Source: Marinithermofilum abyssi
Lineage (GTDB): Bacteria; Bacillota; Bacilli; Thermoactinomycetales; DSM-45169
Reading direction: 5' to 3'
NCBI RefSeq assembly: GCF_014641195.1
Contig: NZ_BMHQ01000001.1
Coordinates: forward strand, 211,199 to 275,198
DNA length: 64,000 nucleotides
Notes under the pieces: model-generated
What the model saw: only the letters and a program-made list of their open reading frames with translations
The model's database searches: none
Told to the model about the DNA's origin: nothing
Position numbers and translations under genes: made by a program
Shown here: positions 29,954 to 38,777 of the stretch, one piece after another
How positions within the stretch are numbered: the stretch's first letter is position 1
How the letters are laid out: each line of letters opens with the position of its first letter

Positions 29954-30676
29954 TTACCGGGCCACGGTAACCGAATCCACTCGGGACGCTCCCCCGTCTT
30001 TCAGCACCTTGGCACATTCATTCAGCGTCGTCCCTGTGGTATACACGTCATCCACCACTAAAATGCGCCGGTTTGTGCGAAGCAGGCGCTTCCCCAGATC
30101 CGATAACGCGAAGGACCCTTGCAGCTCCCGAATCCGTTCGCTCCGGTTGCGGCGGCTTTGCGGGGATGTGGACCGAACACGGATAAGCAACGACCTCACG
30201 GGAATCCATAATCGCCGTCCCATCTCCCGGGCCAACAGTTCCGCCTGATTGAAACCCCGTTCCCGGTACTTTTCCGGGTGAAGTGGCACATAAGTCACAA
30301 GATCCCCCCGCCACTTCCACTCTTCTACCGCAGCCGCCAGGAAGCTGCCAAAAGGGCGGGCCAAGGTTTCCTGACCGCGATACTTCAAAAAATGAATGCA
30401 ATCCCGGGTAAAGGACGTATATCGGAAGCAAGCCCGGTTGACATCCAGCTCCCGCCGGGATCGGCGCAGGCAATCGCGGCATACACCTGCTGTCCGCATC
30501 GGCCTTCCGCACCGTCGACAAATCCCGCCGCAGATCGGTTCCAGCCGTTCCAAGCAACCGTTGCATACCCGATGGGGTTCACCCGCAAACACACCTCCAC
30601 CCAAGGGGGAACCGCATACCCGACACTCTTCCGGCGATCGGAACCATTTGTCCCACAACTCACTCACTAGGAACAT
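29954..30676 (-). CDS. comFC: ComFC family phosphoribosyltransferase-like protein
   Basis: A 240-aa competence protein needed for DNA uptake. The N-terminal cysteine cluster (CRVCGSPL, CNGCL, CGGICRRCG, CRDC) is a zinc ribbon. The C-terminal part is a type I phosphoribosyltransferase fold with the PRPP loop RRILVVDDVYTTGTT. The start at 30676 is chosen for the 9-base spacing from AGGAGG, inside the end of comFA (17-bp overlap). It follows comFA without the comFB found in Bacillus. Confidence 0.88.
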   Translation of the reverse strand: MFLVSELWDKWFRSPEECRVCGSPLGGGVFAGEPHRVCNGCLERLEPICGGICRRCGRPMRTAGVCRDCLRRSRRELDVNRACFRYTSFTRDCIHFLKYRGQETLARPFGSFLAAAVEEWKWRGDLVTYVPLHPEKYRERGFNQAELLAREMGRRLWIPVRSLLIRVRSTSPQSRRNRSERIRELQGSFALSDLGKRLLRTNRRILVVDDVYTTGTTLNECAKVLKDGGASRVDSVTVAR

Positions 30677-32438
30677 GCTCATTTTCCTCCTCATCAACAA
30701 CGAGAAAACCCCGCTGACGAGCTCGGTGATTGAGTTCCTTTATTTCCCTTACCGCCGTTTTCTGAGCTTCCGTGTGAACATCCGCCAAAAAGAGGACCCG
30801 TCCCTTTTGATACACCGGAGACCGGCCCACCCGGCCAGCCATCTGAATCAGCGAAGCCGAATCGAACACGGGATGATCCGCCCCAACCACCACAACATGG
30901 CAACGCGGCACAGTTACTCCTCTTTCCAACACCGTCGTCGCAATAAGAAATTGCACTTCTCCCTTGCGAAATGCCTCCACCCGATCTCTGCGCTCTTTCT
31001 CCTTTCCCGTCGCTGTCGCCCAAGTCCGAGCAGCGATATCGGGAGCCGTGTGATGTATCCATTTCAGCAGGCGAGGGGGATCCGAAGTACCGGGAATGAA
31101 AATCAGCGCCTGCCCGTCCGTATCCAATACCCGGTGAAAAAAGGAGGATAAGGGTTCTACCGGCTTGCCGCGCTCCAATCGCCGCCATAATCCCCCCACC
31201 CGGAGCAAGCGGGGGACTGGCAAAGGGTATCCATGATAGCGGGAGGGCAATGTGACCAGTGAAAGCTTCCCTTTAACCGCTTCTTTTTTCCACCGGGGAG
31301 ACGGAGTCGCCGTCACCCAACACTGGGTTCCGCCACGCACGGTTGCCCGTTCCAGCCCCATTTGCAGGGTCCGGTCTCCCGCCAACGGATAAGCGTCCGC
31401 TTCATCGACTACCACTAAATCAAAACGGCGGTAAAAACGCCAAGCTTGCTGCACCGTTGCCGTCACTAACGGAGAACCCAACCGGTTTTTTCTTTCTTCC
31501 CAAGAACGCTCGCCATGGATCGCTAGGGGCTTTTCTTCCGGAAACACGCGCTCCATTCTGGCAGCGATCTCATCCACTACATCCCGGCGGGGAGCTGCCC
31601 AAAGTACGCGACCGCCCCTCTCTAACACCCTGCGGACCACCGGCATCAACACTTCGGTTTTACCGGAACCCGTCACCGCCCACAACAAAAACCGCGACAC
31701 CCCGTTACGGACAAAATCAACGCTCTGGCAAGCGGCTTCCTGCTGTGCCCCCGTCAGCACCGGCAGGCGCATCGTGACGGAACGACGCACATTTTCCTTC
31801 GGACGCGGCCGGAACAGAAACAACGGGACGCAGGAACGACTCTTGCCCAACATCGTACAGTGGGTACAGAATAGACAAAATTGATTGCAGCGGGCACAGG
31901 GGGTAGACATCAACCGGTTCCCCGCTGCACCGCAACGGTTGCATTGCCAATGCCACGCCACCCTTGGTGTTCGCACTCCGGGCAGCATACGGACCTGTTC
32001 CCGCAACAACATCATCTGCAGCAACGAGCGCAATGTTTCCTCCTCTACTGAACTCCCCCACCACTGTTTCGTCCAGAAGCACACCTCCTCCCACAACAAT
32101 GCCCTCCCCTCCAGCACTTGCCACAAACCTCGGGAAAGTTCTTCCCGTTCCGCCGGTATCTGAATGTCCTCCTCCAACCGGATAGCGGCACCCATCCCGC
32201 CTCCGCCCCGGCTTCTGCCACCCGACTGCTTGCGCCATGCTTGTCCGATGGAAGAGTAAACTTGAACCTGTTTAATCTCCTGCCCCGACTGTTCCCAGAA
32301 ATACAGATCGGTCGGCAAATGCAAGGAGATCCGCCGGCTCCCGGCCGCCTCGTATGTAAAAACCCGCACATCTTTCCCCTCCTGCGTACGAAAATAGGAG
32401 ACCGGTGCAAAGGGATAATCCTTGCTCGGTCCCACCAT
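30660..32438 (-). CDS. comFA: ComFA-like DEAD-box DNA translocase of competence
   Basis: A 592-aa helicase-family ATPase that pulls single-stranded DNA through the membrane channel. It has a cysteine-rich zinc finger near residue 170-200 (QCNRCGAAGN, CARCNQFCLFCTHC), Walker A VTGSGKTEVL, DEAD box VVVDEADAYPL, motif III-like VTATPS, and the C-terminal helicase motifs IATTVLERGVT and QMAGRVGRS. It is longer than Bacillus ComFA because of an N-terminal extension of about 150 residues. The start is uncertain, since no good ribosome site precedes the ATG at 32438. Confidence 0.88.
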   Translation of the reverse strand: MVGPSKDYPFAPVSYFRTQEGKDVRVFTYEAAGSRRISLHLPTDLYFWEQSGQEIKQVQVYSSIGQAWRKQSGGRSRGGGGMGAAIRLEEDIQIPAEREELSRGLWQVLEGRALLWEEVCFWTKQWWGSSVEEETLRSLLQMMLLREQVRMLPGVRTPRVAWHWQCNRCGAAGNRLMSTPCARCNQFCLFCTHCTMLGKSRSCVPLFLFRPRPKENVRRSVTMRLPVLTGAQQEAACQSVDFVRNGVSRFLLWAVTGSGKTEVLMPVVRRVLERGGRVLWAAPRRDVVDEIAARMERVFPEEKPLAIHGERSWEERKNRLGSPLVTATVQQAWRFYRRFDLVVVDEADAYPLAGDRTLQMGLERATVRGGTQCWVTATPSPRWKKEAVKGKLSLVTLPSRYHGYPLPVPRLLRVGGLWRRLERGKPVEPLSSFFHRVLDTDGQALIFIPGTSDPPRLLKWIHHTAPDIAARTWATATGKEKERRDRVEAFRKGEVQFLIATTVLERGVTVPRCHVVVVGADHPVFDSASLIQMAGRVGRSPVYQKGRVLFLADVHTEAQKTAVREIKELNHRARQRGFLVVDEEENEHVPSE

Positions 32439-32457
32439 TTATATGAATGTTCTGATT

Positions 32458-32871
32458 TTATAATCCCTGCAACCCGGTCACCCCACTATGCAGGGATCGC
32501 AAATCCACTACCATCGCATTCTCTTTTTGCTCTCGATGCACAAAAGCATCCAGTTCCCTTTCCTCGGAAACCTGAAGGAACAGGAACGGGTACTTCCCTT
32601 GCAATCGCCTCAAAATTTTACAGGTATCGTCGGAAGAACCGGCATCCACACAAATGATTCGACTTCGTTTGCCCCGCAGCCAATTCCAAAAGAAAAACGA
32701 GCGCACAACCCATTCCACCGATCCTTGACTGTTCTGGGTCAATACGATCAATGTTTCCCCTTCTTTTTGAGACAAGAACAGCCCCGTATAGCCCAGCAAC
32801 CGGAGAAGGAATAAAATGCCAACAAACAGCGCAACCCCCCACGGGATCAACAACCACTGTTCCATCGCCAT
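32458..32871 (-). CDS. Short membrane protein with a GT2-like segment
   Basis: Not assigned. The 137-aa protein has one N-terminal membrane helix (LLIPWGVALFVGILFLLRLLG). The segment LIVLTQNSQGSVEWVVRSFF with CVDAGSSDDTCKILRRL resembles the nucleotide-binding start of family 2 glycosyltransferases (VDxGSSDxT). The rest of that fold, including DxD acceptor and QxxRW parts, is missing, so it is probably not an active transferase. The start at 32871 is chosen by AAAGGGGG upstream. It lies between the DegU-like regulator and comFA, probably cotranscribed with them. Confidence 0.6.
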   Translation of the reverse strand: MAMEQWLLIPWGVALFVGILFLLRLLGYTGLFLSQKEGETLIVLTQNSQGSVEWVVRSFFFWNWLRGKRSRIICVDAGSSDDTCKILRRLQGKYPFLFLQVSEERELDAFVHREQKENAMVVDLRSLHSGVTGLQGL

Positions 32872-32899
32872 CAATCCCCCTTTGCCACAATATATGCAT

Positions 32900-33643
32900 C
32901 TATGGGTCAAGGGGTTCTTCCGGCTTGTCCAGAGAAACCAAGCCCCCCTTTAAAGCAAGCAGCACTGCCTGTACCCTGCCCCCAACTCCCAGTTTGGTCA
33001 ATATATTGCTTACATGATTTTTCACTGTTTTCTCACTGATGCACAAGGCTTTGCCGATATCGCGATTGTTATGGCCCCTGCTCATCATTTTCAGCACTTC
33101 CGCTTCCCGCTCCGTCAAATTCAGCAGGACAGATCCCGTTGCAAGAGCCGGTTCTCCTTGCCCTCGAAAAACCGTTGACAGCCAGGAGCTGACCAATTCC
33201 GGCTGCACATAAAGCCCACTTTGAAGAACCAAGCGAACAGCCTCGTACAAATGATACGGCCTCATCGCTTCTGACAGCACGCCGGAAACTCCCCATCGCA
33301 ACAGCTTCTCAGCTTGTATCCAGGTCAACGCCTCCCCCAAGTGAATCACGGGGGTGGATTGTGACACCTCTCGGATCTCCTCTTCCAGCTCCGCCCATCC
33401 GGTTTCCGGAAAGGCCGCACCCACGATCGCGACATCCGGTTTCAAAATACGGCAATACGATCGCCACTGAACCCAATGGATGTCTTTGCCCACCACCTGA
33501 AAGCACCCGCAGGCACGCAAGGCGGAAGTGATAAGAGAGTCCAGCCGAGAACTCAATTGGGATATTAAGAGACGCGGCTTGAGTTGCGCCGGCACGGTCT
33601 CATTTGATTGAAATGGCACAAACGGGTTCATCTCACCCAACAC
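32900..33643 (-). CDS. DegU/NarL-like regulator with a degenerate receiver domain
   Basis: A 247-aa protein laid out like DegU: receiver-like domain, linker and C-terminal LuxR-type helix-turn-helix (LTEREAEVLKMMSRGHNNRDIG then LCISEKTVKNHVSNILTKLGV). In the receiver the phosphorylated Asp of the PDVVIMDINMP type is replaced by Gly (PDVAIVGAAFP). The acidic pair near the N-terminus is absent (LLISQLSS), and the conserved Lys is Ser (VLSEAM). Its position beside comFA matches degU in Bacillus, but no degS neighbour is present. The start is probably GTG at 33643, after GGAGGG. Confidence 0.82.
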   Translation of the reverse strand: MLGEMNPFVPFQSNETVPAQLKPRLLISQLSSRLDSLITSALRACGCFQVVGKDIHWVQWRSYCRILKPDVAIVGAAFPETGWAELEEEIREVSQSTPVIHLGEALTWIQAEKLLRWGVSGVLSEAMRPYHLYEAVRLVLQSGLYVQPELVSSWLSTVFRGQGEPALATGSVLLNLTEREAEVLKMMSRGHNNRDIGKALCISEKTVKNHVSNILTKLGVGGRVQAVLLALKGGLVSLDKPEEPLDP

Positions 33644-33800
33644 GATTCCCTCCGACCATTTCCTTTATCCATCGATTTTTCTTATTTTATCACGGAATAG
33701 TATAAATTGGAAAACTTTTTCCGCATTTTTTGTCGTAACGCCCCGATAGAAGAATCTCCTCCCTCGCTTGTCCAGTGCGACAGCTTGATGTACAGCAAAA

Positions 33801-34005
33801 AGCTCTTCTACCCATCGCTTCCTCTCCGACGTACAGATACGATTTTGTCCGCTTAAAAAAATAGCGTGACTTTTGGAGCGGAGTGACAAAAAGCACGACT
33901 TGTGCTCTTTGAGTGTGAGCCAAAGAAATAGATTGTATGGCTCGCATGTTGCCTCGCTCCCACGTTTTTTCGCTGTACGTCCGTCAAAGGCTGGGCAGAA
34001 GAGCT
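33801..34005. repeat. Imperfect long inverted repeat
   Basis: AGCTCTTCT...GACGTACAG (33801-33836) faces CTGTACGTC...AGAAGAGCT (33973-34005), 9 + 9 perfectly matched bases at the ends of each arm with looser pairing between, and about 136 bases inside. Possible remnant of a small mobile element or a large RNA fold. Confidence 0.45.
33887..33910 (-). terminator. Probable metK terminator
   Basis: Minus strand AGCAC-AAGTC-GTGCT then TTTTG. The stem is short, and it lies about 160 bases after the metK stop. Confidence 0.45.
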
Positions 34006-34070
34006 CTCTGTTTTCTTAAAGATTGATTTGTCAGCTGCCTCCGTGCTAAACGAAGTGTTTAACGAATGGA

Positions 34071-35270
34071 TCAAATACCAGCTTCTTGTCTCAACAGATC
34101 TGCTTTATCCGTTTTTTCCCAAGGTAAATCCAGGTCGTTCCGGCCAAAGTGCCCGTAAGCCGCCGTCTGGCGATAGATCGGACGGCGCAGGTCCAGTTCG
34201 CGGATGATGCCTGCCGGGCGCAGATCGAAGTGTTTGCGTACCAGCTCCACCAACCGCTCTTCCTCCACTTTGCCGGTACCGAAGGTGTCGATGCGGATGG
34301 AGACCGGCTGAGCTACACCGATGGCATAAGCCAACTGCACTTCACACTTGTCCGCCAATCCCGCCGCAACGATGTTTTTCGCCACATAACGGGCGGCATA
34401 GGCAGCAGAGCGGTCCACCTTGGTCGGATCTTTTCCGGAGAAGGCACCGCCGCCATGACGGGCATATCCGCCATAAGTGTCCACGATGATCTTGCGGCCG
34501 GTCAATCCGGCATCCCCCATCGGACCCCCGATGACAAAGCGGCCGGTCGGGTTGATAAAGTATTTGGTATGCTCGTCCAGCATCTCTTCGGGAACCACCG
34601 GAGCGATCACATGGGTTTGGATATCCTTTTTGATCTGGTCCAGGGTTATATCTTCCGCATGCTGAGTGGAAACAACGATCGTATCGATTCGAACCGGACG
34701 ATCCTCTTCATACTCCACCGTCACCTGCGTTTTGCCATCCGGGCGCAGGTATTCCAAGGTGCCATCCACACGGACTTCGTGCAGCCGGCGGGCCAAACGG
34801 TGGGCCAGGTAAATCGGAAGCGGCATCAGTTCGGGGGTTTCGTTGGTGGCGAATCCGAACATCAAACCTTGGTCCCCGGCGCCGATCGCCTCAATCTCCT
34901 CCTCAGTCATACTGCCTTCCCGTTTTTCCAGGGCTTCGTTCACCCCTTGGGCAATATCCGGCGATTGTTCGTCAATCGAGGTCAACACAGCACATGTTTC
35001 AGCGTCAAACCCGTACTTGGCGCGCGTATAACCGATCTCGCGGATCGTATCCCGTACGATTTTGGGAATGTCTACATAACAATTGGTCGAAATCTCACCG
35101 GCCACCAAAACCAAACCGGTATTGACAGAGGTTTCGCAAGCCACCCGGGCGTTGGGGTCTTTGGACAGGATCTCGTCCAGCACTGCATCGGAGATCTGGT
35201 CGCAAATCTTGTCGGGATGGCCCGCCGTCACTGATTCGGAAGTAAACAAACTGCGTCGTGCGTTCGACAT
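34071..35270 (-). CDS. metK: S-adenosylmethionine synthetase
   Basis: Makes SAM from methionine and ATP. The 399-aa protein has [20 protein letters not shown] with the metal and ATP ligands, the [12 protein letters not shown] signature, and the P-loop-like [23 protein letters not shown]. It has its own promoter and a leader of about 120 bases. Unlike metNIQ, the leader has no recognisable S-box. Confidence 0.98.
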   Translation of the reverse strand: MSNARRSLFTSESVTAGHPDKICDQISDAVLDEILSKDPNARVACETSVNTGLVLVAGEISTNCYVDIPKIVRDTIREIGYTRAKYGFDAETCAVLTSIDEQSPDIAQGVNEALEKREGSMTEEEIEAIGAGDQGLMFGFATNETPELMPLPIYLAHRLARRLHEVRVDGTLEYLRPDGKTQVTVEYEEDRPVRIDTIVVSTQHAEDITLDQIKKDIQTHVIAPVVPEEMLDEHTKYFINPTGRFVIGGPMGDAGLTGRKIIVDTYGGYARHGGGAFSGKDPTKVDRSAAYAARYVAKNIVAAGLADKCEVQLAYAIGVAQPVSIRIDTFGTGKVEEERLVELVRKHFDLRPAGIIRELDLRRPIYRQTAAYGHFGRNDLDLPWEKTDKADLLRQEAGI

Positions 35271-35304
35271 CGTGGTTCCCCCTTTGCTTCAATCATATCC
35301 ATAC

Positions 35305-35390
35305 AAAAAAGGCCTCTCACGAGGAAGATGGATGACCTCCGTGTATCCCATTCGGCCCTGCGCCGAAATCGATGTCACATTGGAAAAATC
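35305..35390 (-). promoter_or_regulatory. Structured metK leader
   Basis: The untranslated leader contains a TTCGGC/GCCGAA hairpin (35351-35367). Further on, CCTC-GTGA-GAGG (35313-35324) is followed by CCTTTTTT on the minus strand, like a short intrinsic terminator. The conserved S-box core is absent. Confidence 0.4.
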
Positions 35391-35397
35391 CCTTTCA

Positions 35398-35426
35398 AGA
35401 ATACATGAAAAGGGGAGGGTTGACAA
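35398..35426 (-). promoter_or_regulatory. metK promoter
   Basis: Minus strand TTGTCA (35426-35421), 17 bp, TATTCT (35403-35398). Confidence 0.65.
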
Positions 35427-35471
35427 GTTTCGATCTGCTGGTGTGGACCGATTCCCAACAATCCCCTCTTC

Positions 35472-35864
35472 TCATTGGAGCAAAAGCCGGTATGTACCTG
35501 CCGCAGCGGCAGGCAGGCCTTGCACCCGTAAGACATACGTTCCCGGCTTTAACCGGATAGACAATGTACCGGCGGTTTGATTCCCGGATAACCGGGCTTG
35601 ATCCAATACCCGCAAGTGACGATCGTACAACAGAAAAAATACCGAACGCAACGATGCTTCTTTCTGTGCATCGATCCGGATTTTCCGTTCCTTATCCAGA
35701 TGGAAGCCGGGAAATAACTCCGTTTTATAAGCGTTCCAACGGTAGTCATTGTTCTCATAATCATCCGCTTGAGGCTGGAAAGTTGCGTTGAAAGTATATT
35801 TCTGCCGAGCCTCCTTTTTTATTCCTGACGACTGGAGACAAGCGAATACTTCCCCCGGACTCAC
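35472..35864 (-). CDS. PPC-like C-terminal domain protein (possible subtilase remnant)
   Basis: A 130-aa frame opening with GTG that overlaps the preceding stop as GTGA. The middle and end (DDYENNDYRWNAYKTELFPG, FFLLYDRHLRVLDQ, RLKPGTYVLRVQGL, AGTYRLLL) have the beta-sandwich rhythm of bacterial pre-peptidase C-terminal domains, which are normally attached to secreted proteases. It has no signal peptide of its own. The simplest reading is the 3' remainder of a secreted protease gene whose catalytic part was lost; a coupled small protein is the alternative. Confidence 0.5.
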   Translation of the reverse strand: MSPGEVFACLQSSGIKKEARQKYTFNATFQPQADDYENNDYRWNAYKTELFPGFHLDKERKIRIDAQKEASLRSVFFLLYDRHLRVLDQARLSGNQTAGTLSIRLKPGTYVLRVQGLPAAAAGTYRLLLQ

Positions 35865-36082
35865 ACATCAGGAGCTTCATGCAGTACTTGAACACTTCGC
35901 AAAAAATCCGGATCCGGCCGACTCTTCCATTTAATCACCCACTCCCGCTCAGTTGCCGAATTGGTCTTGTCTCCGGCCTTCTGTTCCGATCCGGGGATCC
36001 GTTGAAAAGGGGGATCCGACGAGCACCCCGACAAACTCCATACCACCATGACAATCAACAGTCCGCAGACCCATTTTTTCAT
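35861..36082 (-). CDS. Short lipoprotein, possible N-terminal remnant of a subtilase
   Basis: A 73-aa frame with a signal peptide ending in the lipobox LSGC. A short linker and REWVIKWKSRPDPDFLRSVQVL follow, a segment that resembles the start of the inhibitor-like propeptide of S8 proteases, but it stops at once (HEAPDV). The ATG at 36082 follows GAGGG. The next frame overlaps by 4 bases and looks like the C-terminal domain of such a protease. Confidence 0.5.
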   Translation of the reverse strand: MKKWVCGLLIVMVVWSLSGCSSDPPFQRIPGSEQKAGDKTNSATEREWVIKWKSRPDPDFLRSVQVLHEAPDV

Positions 36083-36192
36083 CCATCCGCAACCCTCTCG
36101 CATTGATACCCTTAGATTACCACGAAACATTTAAATAGGGGACGGAAAACCGGGTCATTATAAAACAGAACGTATGATCCAGAGGAGGAAAG

Positions 36193-37107
36193 ATGATGAA
36201 TCGGTGGAAACGAGTGGCGGGCATTTTTCTGATCGGGCTGTTGGCAGCTACAACCGGGTGGTGGGTTATTGCTGCCCCTCATTCGACGAATAACCAGCCA
36301 TCCCACGGGAACAACAAAGCATCGAACCCTACCCCGATATTTCGCAAGTCATCTCTTCCTTCCCCCTATCAAACCCCATTTTCCCTCCTATTGATCGGAG
36401 TCGACAAACGAAAAGAAGACACCGGTCGCTCCGATGCCCTCATGTTGCTTGTCATTCGTCCGGATGATCATCACGTCACGATTCTGAACATCCCCCGGGA
36501 CACCAAAACCCGTCTCCATCTGGGTGACGGGCGTGTACGTTTGGACAAGATCAACCACGCTTACGCTCTCGGCGACGGAGTAAACGCTACTGTGCGCACT
36601 GTAGAAGATTTTTTGCAGATCCCGGTTCACTATTACGTCAAGGTCGATATGAAGGGATTCCGGTCCATTATTGACTTGTTTGACGGTGTGAATGTCGATG
36701 TAGACCACGCATTCTCCTACAAAGGACAACATTTTCACAAAGGACAAATGCACATGAATGGAGCGCAAGCATTGGCCTATGTGCGGGATCGGACCGGCAC
36801 CACCGATTTTGAGCGCCACCGCCGTCAGCAGCAAGTGATGCAAAGCTTGTGGCACCAGGCAAAGGACTGGTCCACCCTTTTCAAGATGGGAGATCTTTTA
36901 CATATCGTGATGGATCACGTGCAGACCTCGATGAAAGTTACGGAGTTGTGGAAATTGGTAGCAACCATACGCCAAGTCCCCCCTGAGCGCGTGGAAACTC
37001 TTCACCTTAACGGAACAGATCAATGGAACCCACATTACTATTTTCTCGTTACAGAAAAGGAGAGACTCCGTGTCTCCCGTGTCCTGCGTCGACAATTGGA
37101 ACTATAG
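36193..37107 (+). CDS. LytR-CpsA-Psr (LCP) family protein 1
   Basis: A 304-aa membrane-anchored phosphotransferase of the TagTUV group, which links teichoic-type polymers from the lipid carrier to peptidoglycan. An N-terminal membrane helix (about 8-28) precedes the LCP domain: LLLIGVDKRKEDTGRSDALMLL, the arginine-bearing ILNIPRDTKTRL, DKINHAYALG, and ALAYVRDRTGTTDFERHRRQQ. Strong GAGGAGGAAAG precedes the ATG at 36193. It is one of three LCP genes in the window. Confidence 0.92.
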   Translation: MMNRWKRVAGIFLIGLLAATTGWWVIAAPHSTNNQPSHGNNKASNPTPIFRKSSLPSPYQTPFSLLLIGVDKRKEDTGRSDALMLLVIRPDDHHVTILNIPRDTKTRLHLGDGRVRLDKINHAYALGDGVNATVRTVEDFLQIPVHYYVKVDMKGFRSIIDLFDGVNVDVDHAFSYKGQHFHKGQMHMNGAQALAYVRDRTGTTDFERHRRQQQVMQSLWHQAKDWSTLFKMGDLLHIVMDHVQTSMKVTELWKLVATIRQVPPERVETLHLNGTDQWNPHYYFLVTEKERLRVSRVLRRQLEL

Positions 37108-37247
37108 AAAGATCCTTTGCACTAACCGTTGCACATCCTTGTGACAAAATCCTTAACGATTTGGCACCCTCCACTTGTGAGGGTGCTCATATGATAGTAT
37201 GATTGAAAAAAATGCGGATGAACGGACGGAAAAGTGGGGTTTTCAGG

Positions 37248-38354
37248 ATGGAAAAAATCGAGTGGAGTCGTTCAAAACGCTTGCAGAAAAAAAAGAAAAA
37301 AAGAAAATGGGTGTATCGTGTGATCACCCTTAGTATTCTGGCGGTATTTATTATTGGCGGTTATCTCTTTTATCAAGTGTGGGGGGCTTTAGCCGGCACG
37401 TACGACCCGCTGAACCGGGGGAAATCGAGCAAGCGGGATACGGCGGTTACCATGGACGATCCCTTCACCATTCTCCTGATCGGGAGCGACAACCGAAAAG
37501 CTTCCAGTGACTGGCGGCCGGATGTGTTGATTCTGGCGGCGGTGAACCCGCACACCAACTCGGTGAAAATGGTCAGTATCCCGCGGGACACCTACACAAA
37601 AATCGCCAACACGGATCAAAAAACCAAGATCAACGCCTCTGCATACTGGGGGAAACCGGAAGTCAACCCGAAAGGGCCTGGCCCCGTTACCAACACCGCT
37701 TTGACCGTAGAACACCTGCTGAACGTGCCGGTGGACTATTATGTACGTGTCAACTTCCAAGGCTTTATCGACGTCGTGGATGCCTTGGGCGGCGTGGACG
37801 TCAACGTCAAATTCCCGTTCTCGCAGCAACACTTCGGCGGAGAGGTCATTCCGTTCAAACCGGGCCCGAAACATTTAAACGGGAACGAAGCTCTGGCCTA
37901 CGTGCGGATGCGGAAGCAGGATCCCCGGGGCGACGCTGGACGTAACGAACGACAACGGGAAGTGATGACAAATCTCATGGACCGTGCGATGAGTCTTAGC
38001 ACTCTCGGCAAGGTGGACGAACTGATTAAGGCCGTGGGCGACAACCTGCAACTGGGAATCGATCCTAAAGATATCCCGAGACTGCAATCCATCTACAAAA
38101 AAATTCCCAAGAAGAACATCCAGAACGTACAAATCAACGGTGAAAACAAACGGTTGGACCTCTGGTATTACTTTATCCCCGATTCCGAACGTCAACGCCT
38201 CAGCGACATCTTACGGAAACAACTCGAGCTGAAAAAAGAGCCGATCGAGCCGATGCACACAGAGCTTCAAGACGCTGAAAATAATCAAGGATCCGGAATG
38301 AGTACTGCGGATACCGGTACCCAGGAAACTTCCGATCAAGGACAAGCCTATTGA
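37248..38354 (+). CDS. LytR-CpsA-Psr (LCP) family protein 2
   Basis: An LCP transferase of about 368 aa with a basic cytoplasmic start (RSKRLQKKKKKRKW), one membrane helix, and the LCP domain: LLIGSDNRKASSDWRPDVLILA, MVSIPRDTYTKI, INASAYWGK, LAYVRMRKQDPRGDAGRNERQ. A Ser/Gln/Asp-rich tail of about 40 residues follows. The start is uncertain between 37248, 37212 and 37203; none has a strong binding site. It lies about 140 bases after LCP 1 and ends in a clear terminator. Confidence 0.9.
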   Translation: MEKIEWSRSKRLQKKKKKRKWVYRVITLSILAVFIIGGYLFYQVWGALAGTYDPLNRGKSSKRDTAVTMDDPFTILLIGSDNRKASSDWRPDVLILAAVNPHTNSVKMVSIPRDTYTKIANTDQKTKINASAYWGKPEVNPKGPGPVTNTALTVEHLLNVPVDYYVRVNFQGFIDVVDALGGVDVNVKFPFSQQHFGGEVIPFKPGPKHLNGNEALAYVRMRKQDPRGDAGRNERQREVMTNLMDRAMSLSTLGKVDELIKAVGDNLQLGIDPKDIPRLQSIYKKIPKKNIQNVQINGENKRLDLWYYFIPDSERQRLSDILRKQLELKKEPIEPMHTELQDAENNQGSGMSTADTGTQETSDQGQAY

Positions 38355-38360
38355 TTTCAA

Positions 38361-38390
38361 CAGGGGCCTCAGCAAGGCTCCTGTTTTTTT
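38361..38390 (+). terminator. Terminator of LCP 2
   Basis: CAGGGGCC/GGCTCCTG hairpin followed by seven T on the plus strand. Confidence 0.85.
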
Positions 38391-38777
38391 ATATGCTGTC
38401 AGATCGGCGGTCCGCGTCGGACGGCACAGAGGATTCCCGCTCCCTCCCCCTTCTCACCCTCTTCCCCGACATGTTGGGGATTTTCGGGGGGAGGAATCAT
38501 CACTGGAAACCCCGATCGTCGGCGAACCTTTTTCTCTTTTTGATCCTCTCGAAGTGTTGCCCCGCCTGGATCCCCGCCTTGAAAACAGTTTTGATATAAT
38601 GGAGAAATCCACATCATAAACATTTCGAATCAGTCCTCCTTCGGACAGCTTGTCCGTTGGTGATTTCAGGATAATGCATGGCGGGTTTTGCGGCTAGGCA
38701 TTCGACAAAGGTTCTCAAAACGCGTAATGCTTTGCTGTTCATACAGCATCCGACAACATCCACAAGGAGGTGGTACA
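38391..38777. other. Intergenic region upstream of yvyE
   Basis: About 390 bases, no gene. TGATATAAT at about 38591-38599 is a TGn-extended -10 on the plus strand. A CGGACA-GCT-TGTCCG hairpin lies about 45 bases later. Confidence 0.4.

Larger units (their letters stand above)
33644..34070. other. Intergenic region between metK and the DegU-like gene
   Basis: About 430 bases without a convincing gene; small frames here lack ribosome sites and homology. It holds the metK terminator-like hairpin and an imperfect inverted repeat with arms of about 35 bases at 33801-33836 and 33973-34005. Confidence 0.5.

Noticed and set aside
33665-34074. Three overlapping small minus-strand frames between metK and the DegU-like gene
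   Set aside because: They overlap one another in different frames, lack binding sites, and coincide with an inverted repeat; more likely non-coding.
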